This document shows positions 1-12,748 of a stretch of 64,000 nucleotides of DNA, one piece after another. Position 1 is the stretch's first letter. Every line of letters starts with the position of its first letter. The translations under genes and the position numbers were made by a program. Source of the DNA: Coniferiporia sulphurascens (Eukaryota; Basidiomycota; Agaricomycetes; Hymenochaetales; Hymenochaetaceae); contig NBBA01000017.1 of NCBI GenBank assembly GCA_002794785.1, positions 186,001-250,000 on the forward strand. The letters are read 5' to 3'. A model generated the notes under the pieces. It was not told the origin of the DNA, ran no database searches, and saw nothing but the letters and a program-made list of their open reading frames with translations.

Positions 1-367
1 AATATCCAGACGGGGGCTGCACTCACCACTTCGCACGTCCGAGCATGTCCCACAGGGCAGGCCGTGCACCCTTCACATTTCCCACAGTCGCTGTAGAAGT
101 GACGGCATTGAATTGATAGTAAACAAGATGGACCCAGGAGTGGTCAGTAACCCCGCCTAGTGAGCGCATGTCGCAGGGAAACTAACCTTGCTTGTACAAG
201 CTGCACAACGGTCAAAGATGTGAGGCGAAAGCTGAAAAAAAGATTGCGCACCTGTACATCGCCAGCTTCTCCTCGTAGCCCGTCTGGATCGGACCCGTCT
301 TTGGTAGACCCTGCACGATTTGCACCGCACGGTCGAACTGAGCGTCGATGAGCTGGCGCGAGTCCAT
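1..367 (-). CDS. Acyl-CoA-binding protein (5' part, runs off the window start)
   Basis: Acyl-CoA-binding (ACBP) domain protein, expected to bind and shuttle long-chain acyl-CoA esters in the cytosol. Exons read on the minus strand: 367-252, 200-187 and 90-27, then the gene leaves the window. The spliced product shows the family signatures in order: an N-terminal helix with FDRAVQIVQGLPKTGP, then EEKLAMYSLYKQATVGNV, then the ARPALWDMLGRAKW segment of the acyl-CoA pocket. The ATG at 367-365 puts the helix at the protein start, as in single-domain ACBPs of about 90-100 residues. Exon 2 is only 14 nt but is fixed by the invariant YKQ motif. The missing 3' part should hold only the last helix, unless this is a longer ACBP-fusion protein, which cannot be judged here. 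Confidence 0.9.
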
Positions 368-701
368 TATTGAGTTTGTTCCCTGTGTACGCTCGTTTCT
401 GTTGATGGCATGCAAGACTTCTTGGGAGAGATATGAGCAAAGAAGGGGAAAGAGAGGAGGACAAGGCGTGTGCGGTTCAACCGGTACGCAAGATCCAAAC
501 GCGTGCGCACTTAACCGCATTAAGGTGCAGATCATTCCGCTCACGGGCGCTCGCGAAGTCGCCGAATCCCGGGCCTGAATTATAGTAGGAACTTATCATT
601 GTTTCAACAAAAAATGGCCTGTACAATAAATAAAAAAGTAGCGCATAGGTGCGACGTGTAAGCAAATAAGAAATCATAGTCGTAGGGCCTCCGTCTCTCC
701 G
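368..701. other. Intergenic: ACBP upstream region and arrestin-like 3' flank
   Basis: No supportable gene. It should hold the promoter and 5' leader of the ACBP gene and the terminator of the arrestin-like gene. The open frames here overlap or are short and share no recognisable motif. No clear TATA box was found. Confidence 0.5.
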
Positions 702-2386
702 TCAATCTCGTGACTGTGCATTTAAATCCCTAATTTGTGCCATGCGCTGGGTGTCGTAATAGCCAGGCGACAGATAAGCCCGCGGCTGAGGGCCGTTGGG
801 AAGCATGGAAGTTACGATCACTTCAGAACGTGAGAGTCGTGCTCCGCTAGCGGGTTCAAAGCCTACTGCCTCTGGAGGGTACACGTCGACAACATACTAC
901 AAAATATCAGCTGAGCGTCTGCAACGATTGGATGGGGATTAATTACACACCCTACAGTCAAATTGCCCAAACTTGAATGTGGGTACGAGCTCGTGCGGGA
1001 TATGCAGCTCTCCCAGGATCGTGCGAATATATATATCTGAGCCGGCCTCGTCGGTCTGCTGGGGAGGGTGCCAGGAAGCTCTCGCGAACGGGATGCTGTC
1101 TTCAGAGCCAGGTATTGCCAACGCAGATCCGGCCATCTCAAGGCCTATAGCTGAGTGCATCTTCCGGCGCATATATACGGCGGGGGCCTCGGGGTTTGAG
1201 AAGAGATCGACGGCTTGTTTGTTGGAGGATTTGATGGTTAGAGCGCAAGGAATAACCGTTCCTCTGGTGTAGGAAAGCTGTGGCACAAATCAGTGGTTTT
1301 GTTTCTACGTGGCGTACCGTTATACAAGAACTTACGGGTATAGCCAATGCCAACTGGATACGTCGCATTACTTAAATTCACAAAGTCGTATGTTATGAAC
1401 ACGTACCGAAAGTGAGATCATTACATCAACGACCTTAAATAACTTTCCCTTCACTTTCCCTTCGGGAAAGACCTCCCAGCCCTCTGGATCGATATTTGGG
1501 CCTAGAATTGGTGACCTCTCCTGATACGCTAATCCGCGTAGATGTGATGGTGGGTTGGGCCTTGTAGCGGGTACATAACCTACTAAAGTGGTTACCCTAA
1601 ACAGATGAAAGTATAAAGGTGTCTTCATCAGCATTTTGCAGCTGGCCGTGGTGCCCTCGCTTACTCGCTGTCGGTCCGGAGCAGACTACCACGTTTTATG
1701 TTCAACGTAATCTGGTAGTTAATGAATGCAGACCATCCTTTCCCTTCAAAGTTGGGAGGGAGCCGCTCTGTGGTGGAAAGCTTAAGATCCTTCGCCTCTT
1801 TAATTGAAAATGATAGATTCTGAGGCAAAGTAATGGAAATTGGCCAGGAGTGTTTCCCAGACAGCTTTTCGACGGACGTCTTTAGGAAAAACGAAGATGT
1901 AGGCCGGTCGTCTGTAGATGCCCGCCAGAGAGTTTGTGATAGGCTCATGAAGACCTTAGAGTCATATCCGGAATATACAATGAGGCCCCTGAGCTGAAGC
2001 AAATATGATGATGCCTTATTAATCGGACGTTAGCTTATGCATATGGATGGGCAAACCGTGACGATAACGGCATTGATACCGGCCGGCTCGTGCAAATCCA
2101 GTTCAACTGCGCCAGTAATAGGATCGCCCTCCACGAAAACGGGCAAACTCCTCGATGCTGGCGCCCGACTTTGCAACTTGAGTGTGCACCATGCTCTCTC
2201 GTGGCCGTCCAATATGTGGAACGTATGTTCCGAGTGTCCATTTAATGCTGTATCGGGCCGGTAGTGCTCCGGGTGGGCAGAGTACGTTGGAAGGCCCACA
2301 TCAGAGTCAGTGACAGCCCTATTCGTGTCAACTGGCAATTCTCCCCTTGTGGCAGTGATTCTGGTATCACCAGTTGTAGCAGCCAT
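702..2386 (-). CDS. Arrestin-like N-terminal domain protein
   Basis: Arrestin-fold protein of the type expanded in Agaricomycetes. Relatives act as adaptors linking membrane proteins to ubiquitin ligases or endocytosis, but the role of this one is unknown. Six exons on the minus strand: 2386-2057, 1993-1665, 1596-1407, 1353-1336, 1277-951 and 896-702, giving 462 residues. Family landmarks in order: LPTYSAHPE near residue 35, then SRSLPVFVEGDPITGAVELDL (the arrestin N-domain beta strands), SLSQTLW, HSWPISITLP, VGYVPATRPNPPSHLRGLAYQE, DPEGWEVFPEG, and LSYTRGTVIPCALTI leading into the C domain. Exon 4 is an 18-nt microexon encoding LALAIP. It is needed to keep phase between the SLS and LSYTRGT segments. 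The product looks intact, unlike the decayed relative at about 48.4-49.8 kb. Confidence 0.85.
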
Positions 2387-2931
2387 GTTACGCGGACTTG
2401 GAGTTGTTGTTTCTTTACAGAGGGTGGACGGACTTTTAAGTATGTATCGAGGATATAGTAAATGTGAATGCGCAGCAGGCACGGACGGATGGAGCCAGTG
2501 ATCCCAAGAGCTCCTTCTCATATCTGGTCTCGCCTATCACCAGCATGAATTGATATCGCTGCTTGCTATATAGTTTGGCCCCGTCAAAACCGCATAAATT
2601 GGACACGAGGCCTTTTGATCATTGATCATTCGAAGAACAGACTTAATCTTGTACTTGACAGGGGCAGGTTTATCCGGAGGACCAGACGTTTGCATACACG
2701 AGAGGTGCCTAGTATTAGCTTAGTGTATATGTTCGGTATTGTCCAATGGAATTCCCATAGAATGTTGTTGCACAAGCTGCACATGTAAAAAAAGAAAGGG
2801 CCCCTGTCAACAGAATACATACGATCAGCGCGCAAAGTATACAAAGCCACATTTATAAAAGTAAAAAGTAAAGAAGAGTGCCAGTGGGTTCATACAAAGA
2901 AATGACGCGAAATGGAGGTCGAGTACACGCT
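2387..2931. other. Intergenic, arrestin-like promoter and VFA1 3' flank
   Basis: No gene seen. It lies upstream of the arrestin-like ATG and downstream of the VFA1 stop. Open frames here are short and uncharacteristic. Confidence 0.5.
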
Positions 2932-3585
2932 TCATTTCTGGCTTGGAGGGGCCGTGACCGACATGGAACCGCGGGGGGCACTTGGCAATCGCGGGGCAAC
3001 TTCCTTTGCCTGCGTGGTCTGGCGTCGTTTACGGTGTATACCCTGGCGCATGGCGAACATTTCACGGTGTAGGGAATAACGCTGGTGTGGCGTGGTAGTC
3101 GAAGGTGAGGGTGAGGGTGACTGTGAGGGTTGCGGAACTGTAGACTTGACTTCCTTGTCCTTGTCTTTATCTTTGCCTGCTTCCTTATCCTTTACCTTGT
3201 CTGCCGCCTCTGTTGATTCCTTTTCTTTCTCCTTTTCTTTCTCCTTCTCCCTTCTTCTCCTCTGCTTTTCCTCGTACTCCTCTTTGACTTTCCGAATCTC
3301 CTCTTCGCTAAGGACCGGCTTCTGTACACCGCTCGCCCCATCGCCGTTTTCCAAGGCAGTGGCGAAGCCAGGATCCTTCAAGTGCCCATCACAGGTGTAA
3401 AGAAAGTCGATGCTGTCTTTCGTGGCGAGAACGGTCGCAGTGGGCCTGCTGCACACATAGCAGGCCCTCTGGGTTGCGACGGTCTAGGCCCCGGGACCGG
3501 GAATCCTCTCAGTCATCCAGCCAACGTCTTCAGCAGATAAATAGGGCGAACGCACGCGTTTATAGTACAAGTTTGCAAACGACAT
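2932..3585 (-). CDS. VFA1: VPS4-associated protein 1 (Vfa1 family)
   Basis: Vfa1-like protein. In yeast it binds the AAA-ATPase Vps4 at endosomes and modulates ESCRT disassembly. Two exons: 3585-3556 (10 codons, MSFANLYYKR) and 3483-2932, giving 193 residues. Features: a conserved head with the cysteine pair in RACYVCSRPT, then TVLATKDSIDFLYTCDGHLKDPGF around residues 25-50. A long highly charged Lys/Glu/Arg stretch follows (about residues 70-120), probably helical and suited to Vps4 binding. The tail is basic and Ser/Pro rich. The short first exon was chosen because it restores the family's N-terminus; without it the frame meets a stop just upstream of the CYVC motif. The gene is divergent from the dehydrogenase gene, 259 bp away. 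Confidence 0.85.
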
Positions 3586-3758
3586 TTAGATTAGATGGCA
3601 GGCTCGGGCTGAAGAGGTTCCGTGCTGCCTTGGCACAGGCTGCCTCTGATTGGCCGATGGCTGGATCGACATGTGATCGCCGGATACGGCATGTTGCTCT
3701 CATGTGTAAGATCGCAGACGAAGAACGGACTCCCGAGGCCCTCCCTTGCGCGTTTGCT

Positions 3759-5717
<1,959 letters not shown>

Positions 5718-6231
5718 GTCCTGGACCCCTCGATCGGATGGTCTGGATTGATCAAGTGTTAATCGTATCTTATACGATGATAAACCCAGCAGAACTCCGA
5801 GATTTGCCCAAATGAAATTATAAAATGTATTTCTATAACGCAACAAAAGTTTCGAATTGTAGCAGTGATGATTTTGTGATGGCATCGAGCTGCTATCTGA
5901 GTTCTCAGAGCTCTGTAAACCGCCCTGGCGTGCTGCGTCCATTAAGCTCTTCGGTGCTGATGCTGATGCTGAGAGCGAACTACAATAATAATGACATTGA
6001 TTGCTATCAGTTCTTTCCCACCAGGTGTAAATTTAAGTAGTACTCAATCAATTTTGCTTCGTTTGACGTTGATGTCTTACATACTTTTACACCTGCGTCT
6101 CGTGAGAAATCGGAATAGTAAGCGACAACTTCATAACTTAAGTACTTGATGATGATATCCGAATTGACCATCTATCTACCCTGTCTCAAACCACCATCCC
6201 CTTTACGAAGTTCACGAAGAGAAACGACGAA
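5718..6231. other. Intergenic, dehydrogenase 3' flank and MPO1-like promoter
   Basis: AT-rich spacer with no supportable gene. Open frames here are antisense or noncoding in character. It should contain the dehydrogenase terminator and the promoter of the next plus-strand gene. Confidence 0.5.
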
Positions 6232-7090
6232 ATGCCGGCGAACTTGTTTAATGTCGAGAAGCAGGTCAGCAGAAGAGTTAACATACGGTATAAAAGGCCT
6301 CGCTTATGGTAACGTACGTATATGACGCACTGGCAGCTCATCTTCTACGGTGCCTACCACTCGAACAAAGTCAATGTGAGAATACACATGGTCTGCGTGC
6401 CGCTTTTGATCTGGTGCGTCCTGACTGTATATTATTGCTCATTATTCCTGGTATGCTGAACTCGAAGCCACGTTCAGGACGGCCCAGGTCATACTTGCGT
6501 CGCTGCCGACACCATCGTTCTTCCCCGCATACAAGCACGACTTCAACTCCATCCTTTCATTCGAGGTCAACTGGGCGACCGCGCAAGCCGTCCTCTACTT
6601 TGCTTATTATTTCACCATGCTTCCATCCGCAGCCGTATGTCCATCCCCCATTGCCGCACACGCAGTTAATATCACGTGTAATTGACCGAACGGATACCTG
6701 TACTAGATTTCCTACGCGCCCCAGTCAATCATCTCCCTGCTCTCCGCCATCGCCGTATCGCGTGACTCGGGAAATGTGTTGTACGCACTGGGTCTCCACG
6801 TTGTTTGTTGGCTCGCACAGTTCTACGGACACGGCGTACATGAGCGCCGTGCGCCTGCACTACTGGATAACCTCCTCGGTGGTGCGTAATCATGGGGCTC
6901 TTGCACTTGCACTTTGCTTACGCTAACACGTCATCACACCGTGAATCCAGCCATTGTACTGGCGCCATTCTTCGTGCACCTTGAGCTGCTCTTCGAGTTT
7001 GGCTACTTCCCGACATTACACAAGAACATACAGAATGGTGTGGGTGTCGAGATCGCCAAGCTCAGACGTGCGGCGAAGAAGAATAACTAA
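6232..7090 (+). CDS. MPO1-like 2-hydroxy fatty acid dioxygenase (DUF962)
   Basis: Member of the DUF962/Mpo1 family. Yeast Mpo1 is an Fe(II) dioxygenase of the endoplasmic reticulum that takes part in alpha-oxidation of 2-hydroxypalmitate from phytosphingosine breakdown. Five exons: 6232-6264, 6337-6413, 6478-6634, 6707-6881 and 6951-7090, giving 193 residues, close to the family size. Family motifs: IFYGAYHSNKVNVRIHMVCVP near the N-terminus, with conserved His residues, and QFYGHGVHERRAPALLDNLLG near residue 140, with the second His set. Hydrophobic segments flank both, consistent with several membrane spans. The ATG gives MPANLFNVEKQ directly before the first motif, as in relatives. The product seems intact. 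Confidence 0.92.
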
Positions 7091-7601
7091 CGTTACAACT
7101 TTTTCGTTATTCTGTGTCTACGCAAACCGGTATATTTACTAGCAAGACTCAGATATTATAAACCTCACTCATTATTTATCGACCCCAACTTTGTACACAC
7201 CATTGTTTTGTAATAATCCCTCGAACCCGGAAAGTGTAGACTATAATGCACTCGTCCCATTTTCACGTGGTAGGCGTTCCAGGTCTAACTGCTGTTAAGA
7301 CGTTCGCATAATCTTTGTGCGCGTGGATGTGCTACACGGAAATGTGCATTCTAAAGCAAACACGTTGACTCTTCAAGAATGCGGACTCGAAGTGTGACTC
7401 AAGTCTGCGCATCGTTGAGGAAATGATGACCAGAGGGAGACATGTGCGACGAGCGGCGAGGCAGTACTTGTGTTTCGAAAAGACAGAGTGAAGCTCCGCA
7501 TGGCAAGCAGCAGCCCAAGTAGACACTAACATAGCGAATGAACGATACCCAAACTGAAAAGAATGGGTACGGTACTCACGAACTTGTCTCCCTCGACACC
7601 C
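7091..7601. other. Intergenic between convergent MPO1-like and GatC genes
   Basis: About 510 bp between two gene ends. No gene or repeat is recognised. It presumably carries both terminators. Confidence 0.5.
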
Positions 7602-8177
7602 TCACTTCCTCCGTCGGTCCGTCTCGACCACATAAAACCCGTCCTGTGTCCGTGCAGCGTGCTTCAGCAGTTCCCGCCCGGACTCCACCTCCGCATCAGG
7701 GAACTCGACCGCGCGCGTATTCGACGACAGCACCATCCCCTCGCCTTCCGGCCAGATCCGTCCGTCAGGGATGATGTCCCCTTCTCCCTCTCCCTCCCCC
7801 TCTCCCTCCTCCTCTCCCCGTCCCTCTCTTCCTCTTCCACCATCGCCGCCCGTCGCGTCGACGAGCTTGACGGCCTCCACGAGACGCACCATCTCCTCCA
7901 GCTCGCGCCGCATCCGCGCGTGCGCTGCGGTCCCTTCGGCAGGGGGGACGAGCGCGGCGAGCTCGTGTAGCTTCTTCAGCGTCGCGGGCGCGATGGAGGG
8001 GCGCGGGTACGACGAGATCAGCGCGTGCACGGACCATGTCGGCGTCATCGGGATTGCCGATGCCGACGCCGACTCAGAGTTGCTAGACGTCGACTTAGCC
8101 CGCCAGGCCGAGACATGGCCGACGGCTTTGCTGCGGCTCGGAACGGCCAGACACAGGCGGCGGCGCGCAGCAAGCAT
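7602..8177 (-). CDS. Mitochondrial glutamyl-tRNA(Gln) amidotransferase subunit C-like protein
   Basis: Probable GatC subunit of the mitochondrial GatCAB amidotransferase, which converts misacylated Glu-tRNA(Gln) to Gln-tRNA(Gln). Single exon of 191 residues. The N-terminus (MLAARRRLCLAVPSRSKAVG and onward) is rich in Arg/Ala/Ser without acids, a typical mitochondrial presequence. The GatC core follows: WSVHALISSYPRPSIAPATL, LHELAALVPP, then a helix with MRRELEEMVRLVEAVKLVD. The C-terminal motif LLKHAARTQDGFYVV is diagnostic. Between core and tail lies a low-complexity Gly/Glu run (positions 7771-7850 or so). No upstream stop rules out a longer start, but the ATG at 8177 gives a good presequence. 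The last codons after YVV could instead be spliced further. Confidence 0.8.
   Translation of the reverse strand: MLAARRRLCLAVPSRSKAVGHVSAWRAKSTSSNSESASASAIPMTPTWSVHALISSYPRPSIAPATLKKLHELAALVPPAEGTAAHARMRRELEEMVRLVEAVKLVDATGGDGGRGREGRGEEEGEGEGEGEGDIIPDGRIWPEGEGMVLSSNTRAVEFPDAEVESGRELLKHAARTQDGFYVVETDRRRK
7771..7850 (-). repeat. Low-complexity Glu-Gly coding repeat inside GatC
   Basis: A purine-rich stretch on the coding strand made mostly of GAG/GGC-type codons gives repeated EG dipeptides. It is likely length-polymorphic. It sits in a linker, not in the recognised core or tail motifs. Confidence 0.6.
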
Positions 8178-8834
8178 GCGATACACGTGTGCTGGAGGGA
8201 TATATGGTAGGGTACCAGCACTACCCGTACACTGCGTAAAATATAATGTCAACACAGGAAATATATTAACAAGTGGCTTATGTGCAGGCAAACCTTTACA
8301 GTAAGAACTGGAATAAATTTAGGTCTTTGCAAACGCGTGGGGCCTTTAACGACGCGAAGCACGTGACCTACTGCGGCTCGATGAAGGACCGTAATACTTC
8401 GATGACAAGGAGCGTCATCTGTACTGAATGCATAGCTAGGTTGCGAATTGATCGGATACAATTAATGACAGGAAGGAGACACAAACTCAGTGAGGAAACC
8501 AAGCAGATACAGTCCTTGATCTTTTCCAACGCAAACTGAACTTTCTCCGAGTCAGCACTGGGCAGCCACAACTTTCTTTAGTACTAAGCTCGGACTGTCT
8601 TGAACGAGTCATAGTGTACGACCGCCCACCAAAATTACCCTCGTATAAAACTGCGTCCCGGACGAACATTATTTGACTAGTTGCTATAGCTGAGCTTCCG
8701 ATGGGGAAAAACGTCAAGTCACGACAACTCTAGCCAAAAACGAATGCCGATTTGAAGATAGTTGCCAAATCCTTTGATTTTACATTTGCGTGTGTATGTG
8801 ATTATAAAAGTCCTTGGGGAAAAACAACAAACCC
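8178..8834. other. Intergenic, GatC promoter and prolyl oligopeptidase 3' flank
   Basis: No gene supported. The open frames of up to about 88 codons on both strands show no motif and overlap each other. Confidence 0.5.
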
Positions 8835-11800
8835 TTACGCGCCGTACCACTTTAGACCGATAGACTGTGCGGCGAAGCCGAATTTGTCTGCAGCCTCCTT
8901 GATCCTAATGGCAATGTGTATTTCAGCATTATCTTTCGTTGTCTGCGAGTGAGAACATACCTCTGCTCTGTGCTCTTCCCTGCTCCGTGTCCGGCCTTCT
9001 GGTCGATGCGGATGACGAGAGGGTTGGGGTTGTTGGGTAGGGTGTGCTGCAGTTCGGCGGCATGTTTGAAAGAGTGGAGCGGCACGACGCGGTTGTCGTC
9101 TATGATTTGAGAAATAAATCAGGTCACCACTCGTCGAGGTGGAAAAGTGGTACGAGGAAGTGGACTTACGGTCGGCAGTGAGTAGAATCGTAGGCGGAAG
9201 GACCCTATCCTTCGGAACGTTGTGCAACGGGGAATACGGATAGATGAAGTCGAAATCGTGCGGTTCATCGGGGTTACCATAGTCTGAAGTCCAAGCCCTG
9301 CCAATCGTGAACTTGTTAAACTACAAAGATGCATTTTCGTCAATATCGCTTGTAAACAGAACAGAGTAAATGCCAAACAAGTCACCTTCAACATGTCCAA
9401 GACGCCAACTTCTGCAATCGCTGCACCGAACGTCCCCTCGGGTGCGATGTTTACGCAAGCGGCCACCAACAAGCCTGGTCGCGATATCAGCGAACAGTGC
9501 CAACTGAGTACAATGGCAGTTGCCTTACCTCCATTGGATCCCCCGTTGATGGTGATTTGGTCTGGGGCAGCAATTTTGTTGTCCTTTAGGTATTGGCTGT
9601 GAAGAGGAACGTGTCAAAAGTAAAATGTCTTCCGATGTGATGTTTTCACGTACGTCGCGGCGATAAAGTCACGGAAGACATTCATCTATATAGGATTAAC
9701 GTCAGACTCCCCACGTGTTTAGGCAAAGACATCAGCACTTACCTTGCGCTCCTTGGTGCCCGCCAGATGCCACTCGTCGCCAAACTCACCTCCACCCCGA
9801 ATGTTCGGGACAGCGAGCACAGCCCGGAAATGTTTCAGGAAGGTCATGAAGGAAACGCTGAAGAACGGGTTGATCGAGATAGTGAACCCGCCGTATCCTA
9901 TTAGTCACACGCAGGCATGAGGCTTGATGGCGGCTGTATTCTTATGGTCTATAGCACGTACCGTACTGAATAGCAGGCGCAGTTCCGTCTGTCGGAGTCG
10001 ACTTGTGTCGGACGACAAACATCGGGACCTTCGTGCCGTCGTGGCTATCATACCACACCTGTTCGGCGGTGAAATCGTTCGCATCCAATCCCCGGAGCTT
10101 CGTGCTTCGGTAGATGCTCCATTTCTTCTCATCATCCGGCTCCGAAAAGTCGTAACGCGCGACTGTGCAGGGTGTAGTAAAACCACTCATCGTGGCGAAT
10201 AGCCAGCTCTCGTCGCGATGTGCGGATACATCGATCTTGCCGACGAAATCGGACGCTAGCCGTTTAAGTTGCTTGTCGTTAAGATTGTATAGGTAGAGCT
10301 CGTCCTGGACCTATACGGAGAATTTAATTTATTAGTATAAAACCGCATGAGAATTAGCTGAAGCCAGCCTACGTTCCGCTTGTAAACAAGAGCAATAAAG
10401 TTATCATTAACAAAGTCTGCGGTTTCCAGCTTTGCATTCTTATCCTCAGGGACAAGCTCCTCCTGCGTGAGGCTGGGGTCGGCAAGGTCAATCGTGATAA
10501 GTTTGAATTGGGGAGCGTCCTTGTTCGTGGAAAGGTAGAACTTTGTACCATCATTGCCCAGACTATGGGTAAAGTTTACGTCAGTATAAATTTAGGCCGT
10601 ACTAAATACCGAGAAGCAGAGCCACCAACATGCTGTAAGACGCATCGAACTCATCGATGACCTTGATCCACTTCATGTTTTGTCCGATCTGGTTTTCGGT
10701 CAGGTCGGTTATCCATAAAAGGTGTTTCTGTAATAATTATATGGGTATTTCGTAAACCTCTAGAACTCAAAAATTCGGGCTTACTCTAGATGTGTCCTTG
10801 GAAATGTATAATGCAAGGTATTTGCCATCTAAAGTGACCTGGGGCCCCCACATGTATTCAGGATTGGAAGCATCCTTAATTACGAGGATGTCCTCCGCTG
10901 CAACCGGACGTTTCAGCTTTTGCAGGTGAGTCCTTCCTAGAGGTACTCACACTGAGGCGTCCCAATGCGGTGATACATGAGCATTGCATCCTGGTCCTTG
11001 TCAGTATCTATGCCGGTCTTTTCCCCTTCAGAAGACTCTTCGGTTTCACGGGACGGTAGACGCTTTTAACTCTGATTAATTCCTTTTCGCGCACAGCATT
11101 GGTTGAAAATAGCCCGACGTACCTGGTAAAAGAAACCCTTCGAGTCCTTGGTCCATGTGATCGAAGAGAACTTGACAAAGCGGAGCTCTTCATCGAACCG
11201 CCCTGGATCTGAGGTGACTTGACGTTGCTTTTTGTCTACAAAGGGCGAGGCTGTACGACGGACGAAAATGGTACAGAAGTCGCTTCCCTGCGATCGTAAG
11301 CTTCCAATACATTCCGGGCTCCTGTGTAAGTGCTATTTACGCACCGACACGGAAACGCCGTAGGCAAAGTATTTGCCGCACTCGGAAAACGCCGTAGTGG
11401 CAAACGCGCTCGTGCCGTCGTCTGCCAGAAGGTTTTGCTAGAAACCGGGACGTAAAATTTTCAAAATAGGAAACGGAGGGATAGAGATTTAGAAGTGATT
11501 AATATGACAAGAGTTCAGTCGGAGCACAAAGTGGAAATCTTACATCAAAGAAGACCTCCCCGCCCTGCTCGGGCCCCGATTGGCTGGAGACGAGGGGAAG
11601 GATAGAGTCTTTGGATCGATAGTAGACTATATGATACAGACAGTTCGCAGGCGCACAAGCGCAGACGAATCACAAGTTAGCCCAGCGGCCGAGGAGAAGA
11701 CGGGGCGGATATGGACGGACCGTTCTGTGCCTGCAGTCCGCTATTGTAGAGCCAGTACCAGTGGCCGTCCTTTTTGTAAGTCGGGCGAGAGAACTGGGGA

Positions 11801-12101
11801 CATTTAGATGAGATGCGCGGAGTGTACCGGTGGCACCGGGAGTTACCTTTTCGTAGTCGGAGTTGGCCCGGATCTGGCGCTCCAGGTCGTCACGGTGGGG
11901 GTACTGGTCGAGATATTGACGCGTAAAATCGGCTTGGGTGGTCGTCCAGGCCTCAGTCTCGGTGCTGTTTTCTTCGAGCCAATTGTACGGGTCGGGGACG
12001 CGTACCTCGCCGTGTTTCTCGCTCTTGTACACGTCGACGTGGTCGGAGCGGCGGCTCAAGGGGTATTTGTTCGGGATCCAAGGAGTTTTTGGGGAAGCCA
12101 T
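8835..12101 (-). CDS. Prolyl oligopeptidase (serine peptidase family S9A)
   Basis: Cleaves peptides after proline; in fungi generally a cytosolic housekeeping enzyme. Seventeen exons on the minus strand: 12101-11847, 11793-11721, 11626-11544, 11437-11345, 11287-11123, 11062-10951, 10897-10785, 10727-10630, 10562-10373, 10310-9962, 9897-9743, 9685-9654, 9596-9529, 9474-9386, 9320-9170, 9099-8961 and 8904-8835. Total 744 residues, the family norm. The N-terminal part carries [20 protein letters not shown] and DPYNWLEE, then the propeller. The catalytic triad is present: Ser in GGSNGG, Asp in TADHDNRVVP and His in KAGHGAGK. The residue after the catalytic Asp is Asn, where HDD is usual. Start chosen at MASPKTPW; a TATA box lies about 85 bp upstream. 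An in-frame extension to 12257 is discussed as a finding. Confidence 0.95.
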
Positions 12102-12748
12102 GCTGGAACGCGTGCTTTGCTGGCGAATTGTGGTGGAGGGGAGGAGACGCGGTAGGGGTTGAGCAAGGGCATGGTATGGACTAGTTATATAAGGGACGAG
12201 ATGACGCGAGATGGACGTATGAAAGACGCGTGCCACTGGTGTCCGCGCCGAGAACATCGTCCACGCGTTGTGTCTGTAGACGGTGAGCCGGAGAACGCCC
12301 GGGGAGGGACATCTCTCTGCCTCGGCTCCGGTGGCTGCGCAGTGCGGCTTTACTGAATACAACCTTATCGCGTCCTTCGCGGAACCAGCGGTATCTTTCC
12401 TCTTGTGTCTTTCGCCTCTCAGCAGCTGAGCAAGAGCAGGACCGGGTCTCAGCTGATCTGCGACGACTCGAAACCGGGTATCACACGATTATCAACAACC
12501 TTCTATCTGATTTCACGGTGTGGAACATAGCCCCGGGCGCGAGCCTGACTCTACGTCTAGGAACGCGGCAGGGCAGGGGCGCGCTGATAAGTGGCTCGAA
12601 CATGTACTTAGGAATGGACGTGTCTCCCCGTGCTTGTGCTTCCAAACGCGCGTCTCCCAAAAATGTGCCGTATTATGTAATCGTACACTCTGAGGTCATA
12701 CCCGTCTGAAATTTCGAAAGCTGAGCAACAAAGTCTCCAGTCTCCTGC
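12102..12748. other. Divergent promoter region, prolyl oligopeptidase / mitochondrial carrier
   Basis: No separate gene. It drives the minus-strand peptidase and the plus-strand carrier. The part next to the peptidase stays open in frame upstream of its chosen ATG. Confidence 0.5.
12185..12192 (-). promoter_or_regulatory. TATA box of prolyl oligopeptidase
   Basis: The self-complementary TTATATAA lies 84-91 bp upstream of the chosen ATG at 12101. A start site 30-40 bp downstream would exclude the upstream in-frame ATG at 12257, which supports the shorter protein. Confidence 0.55.
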
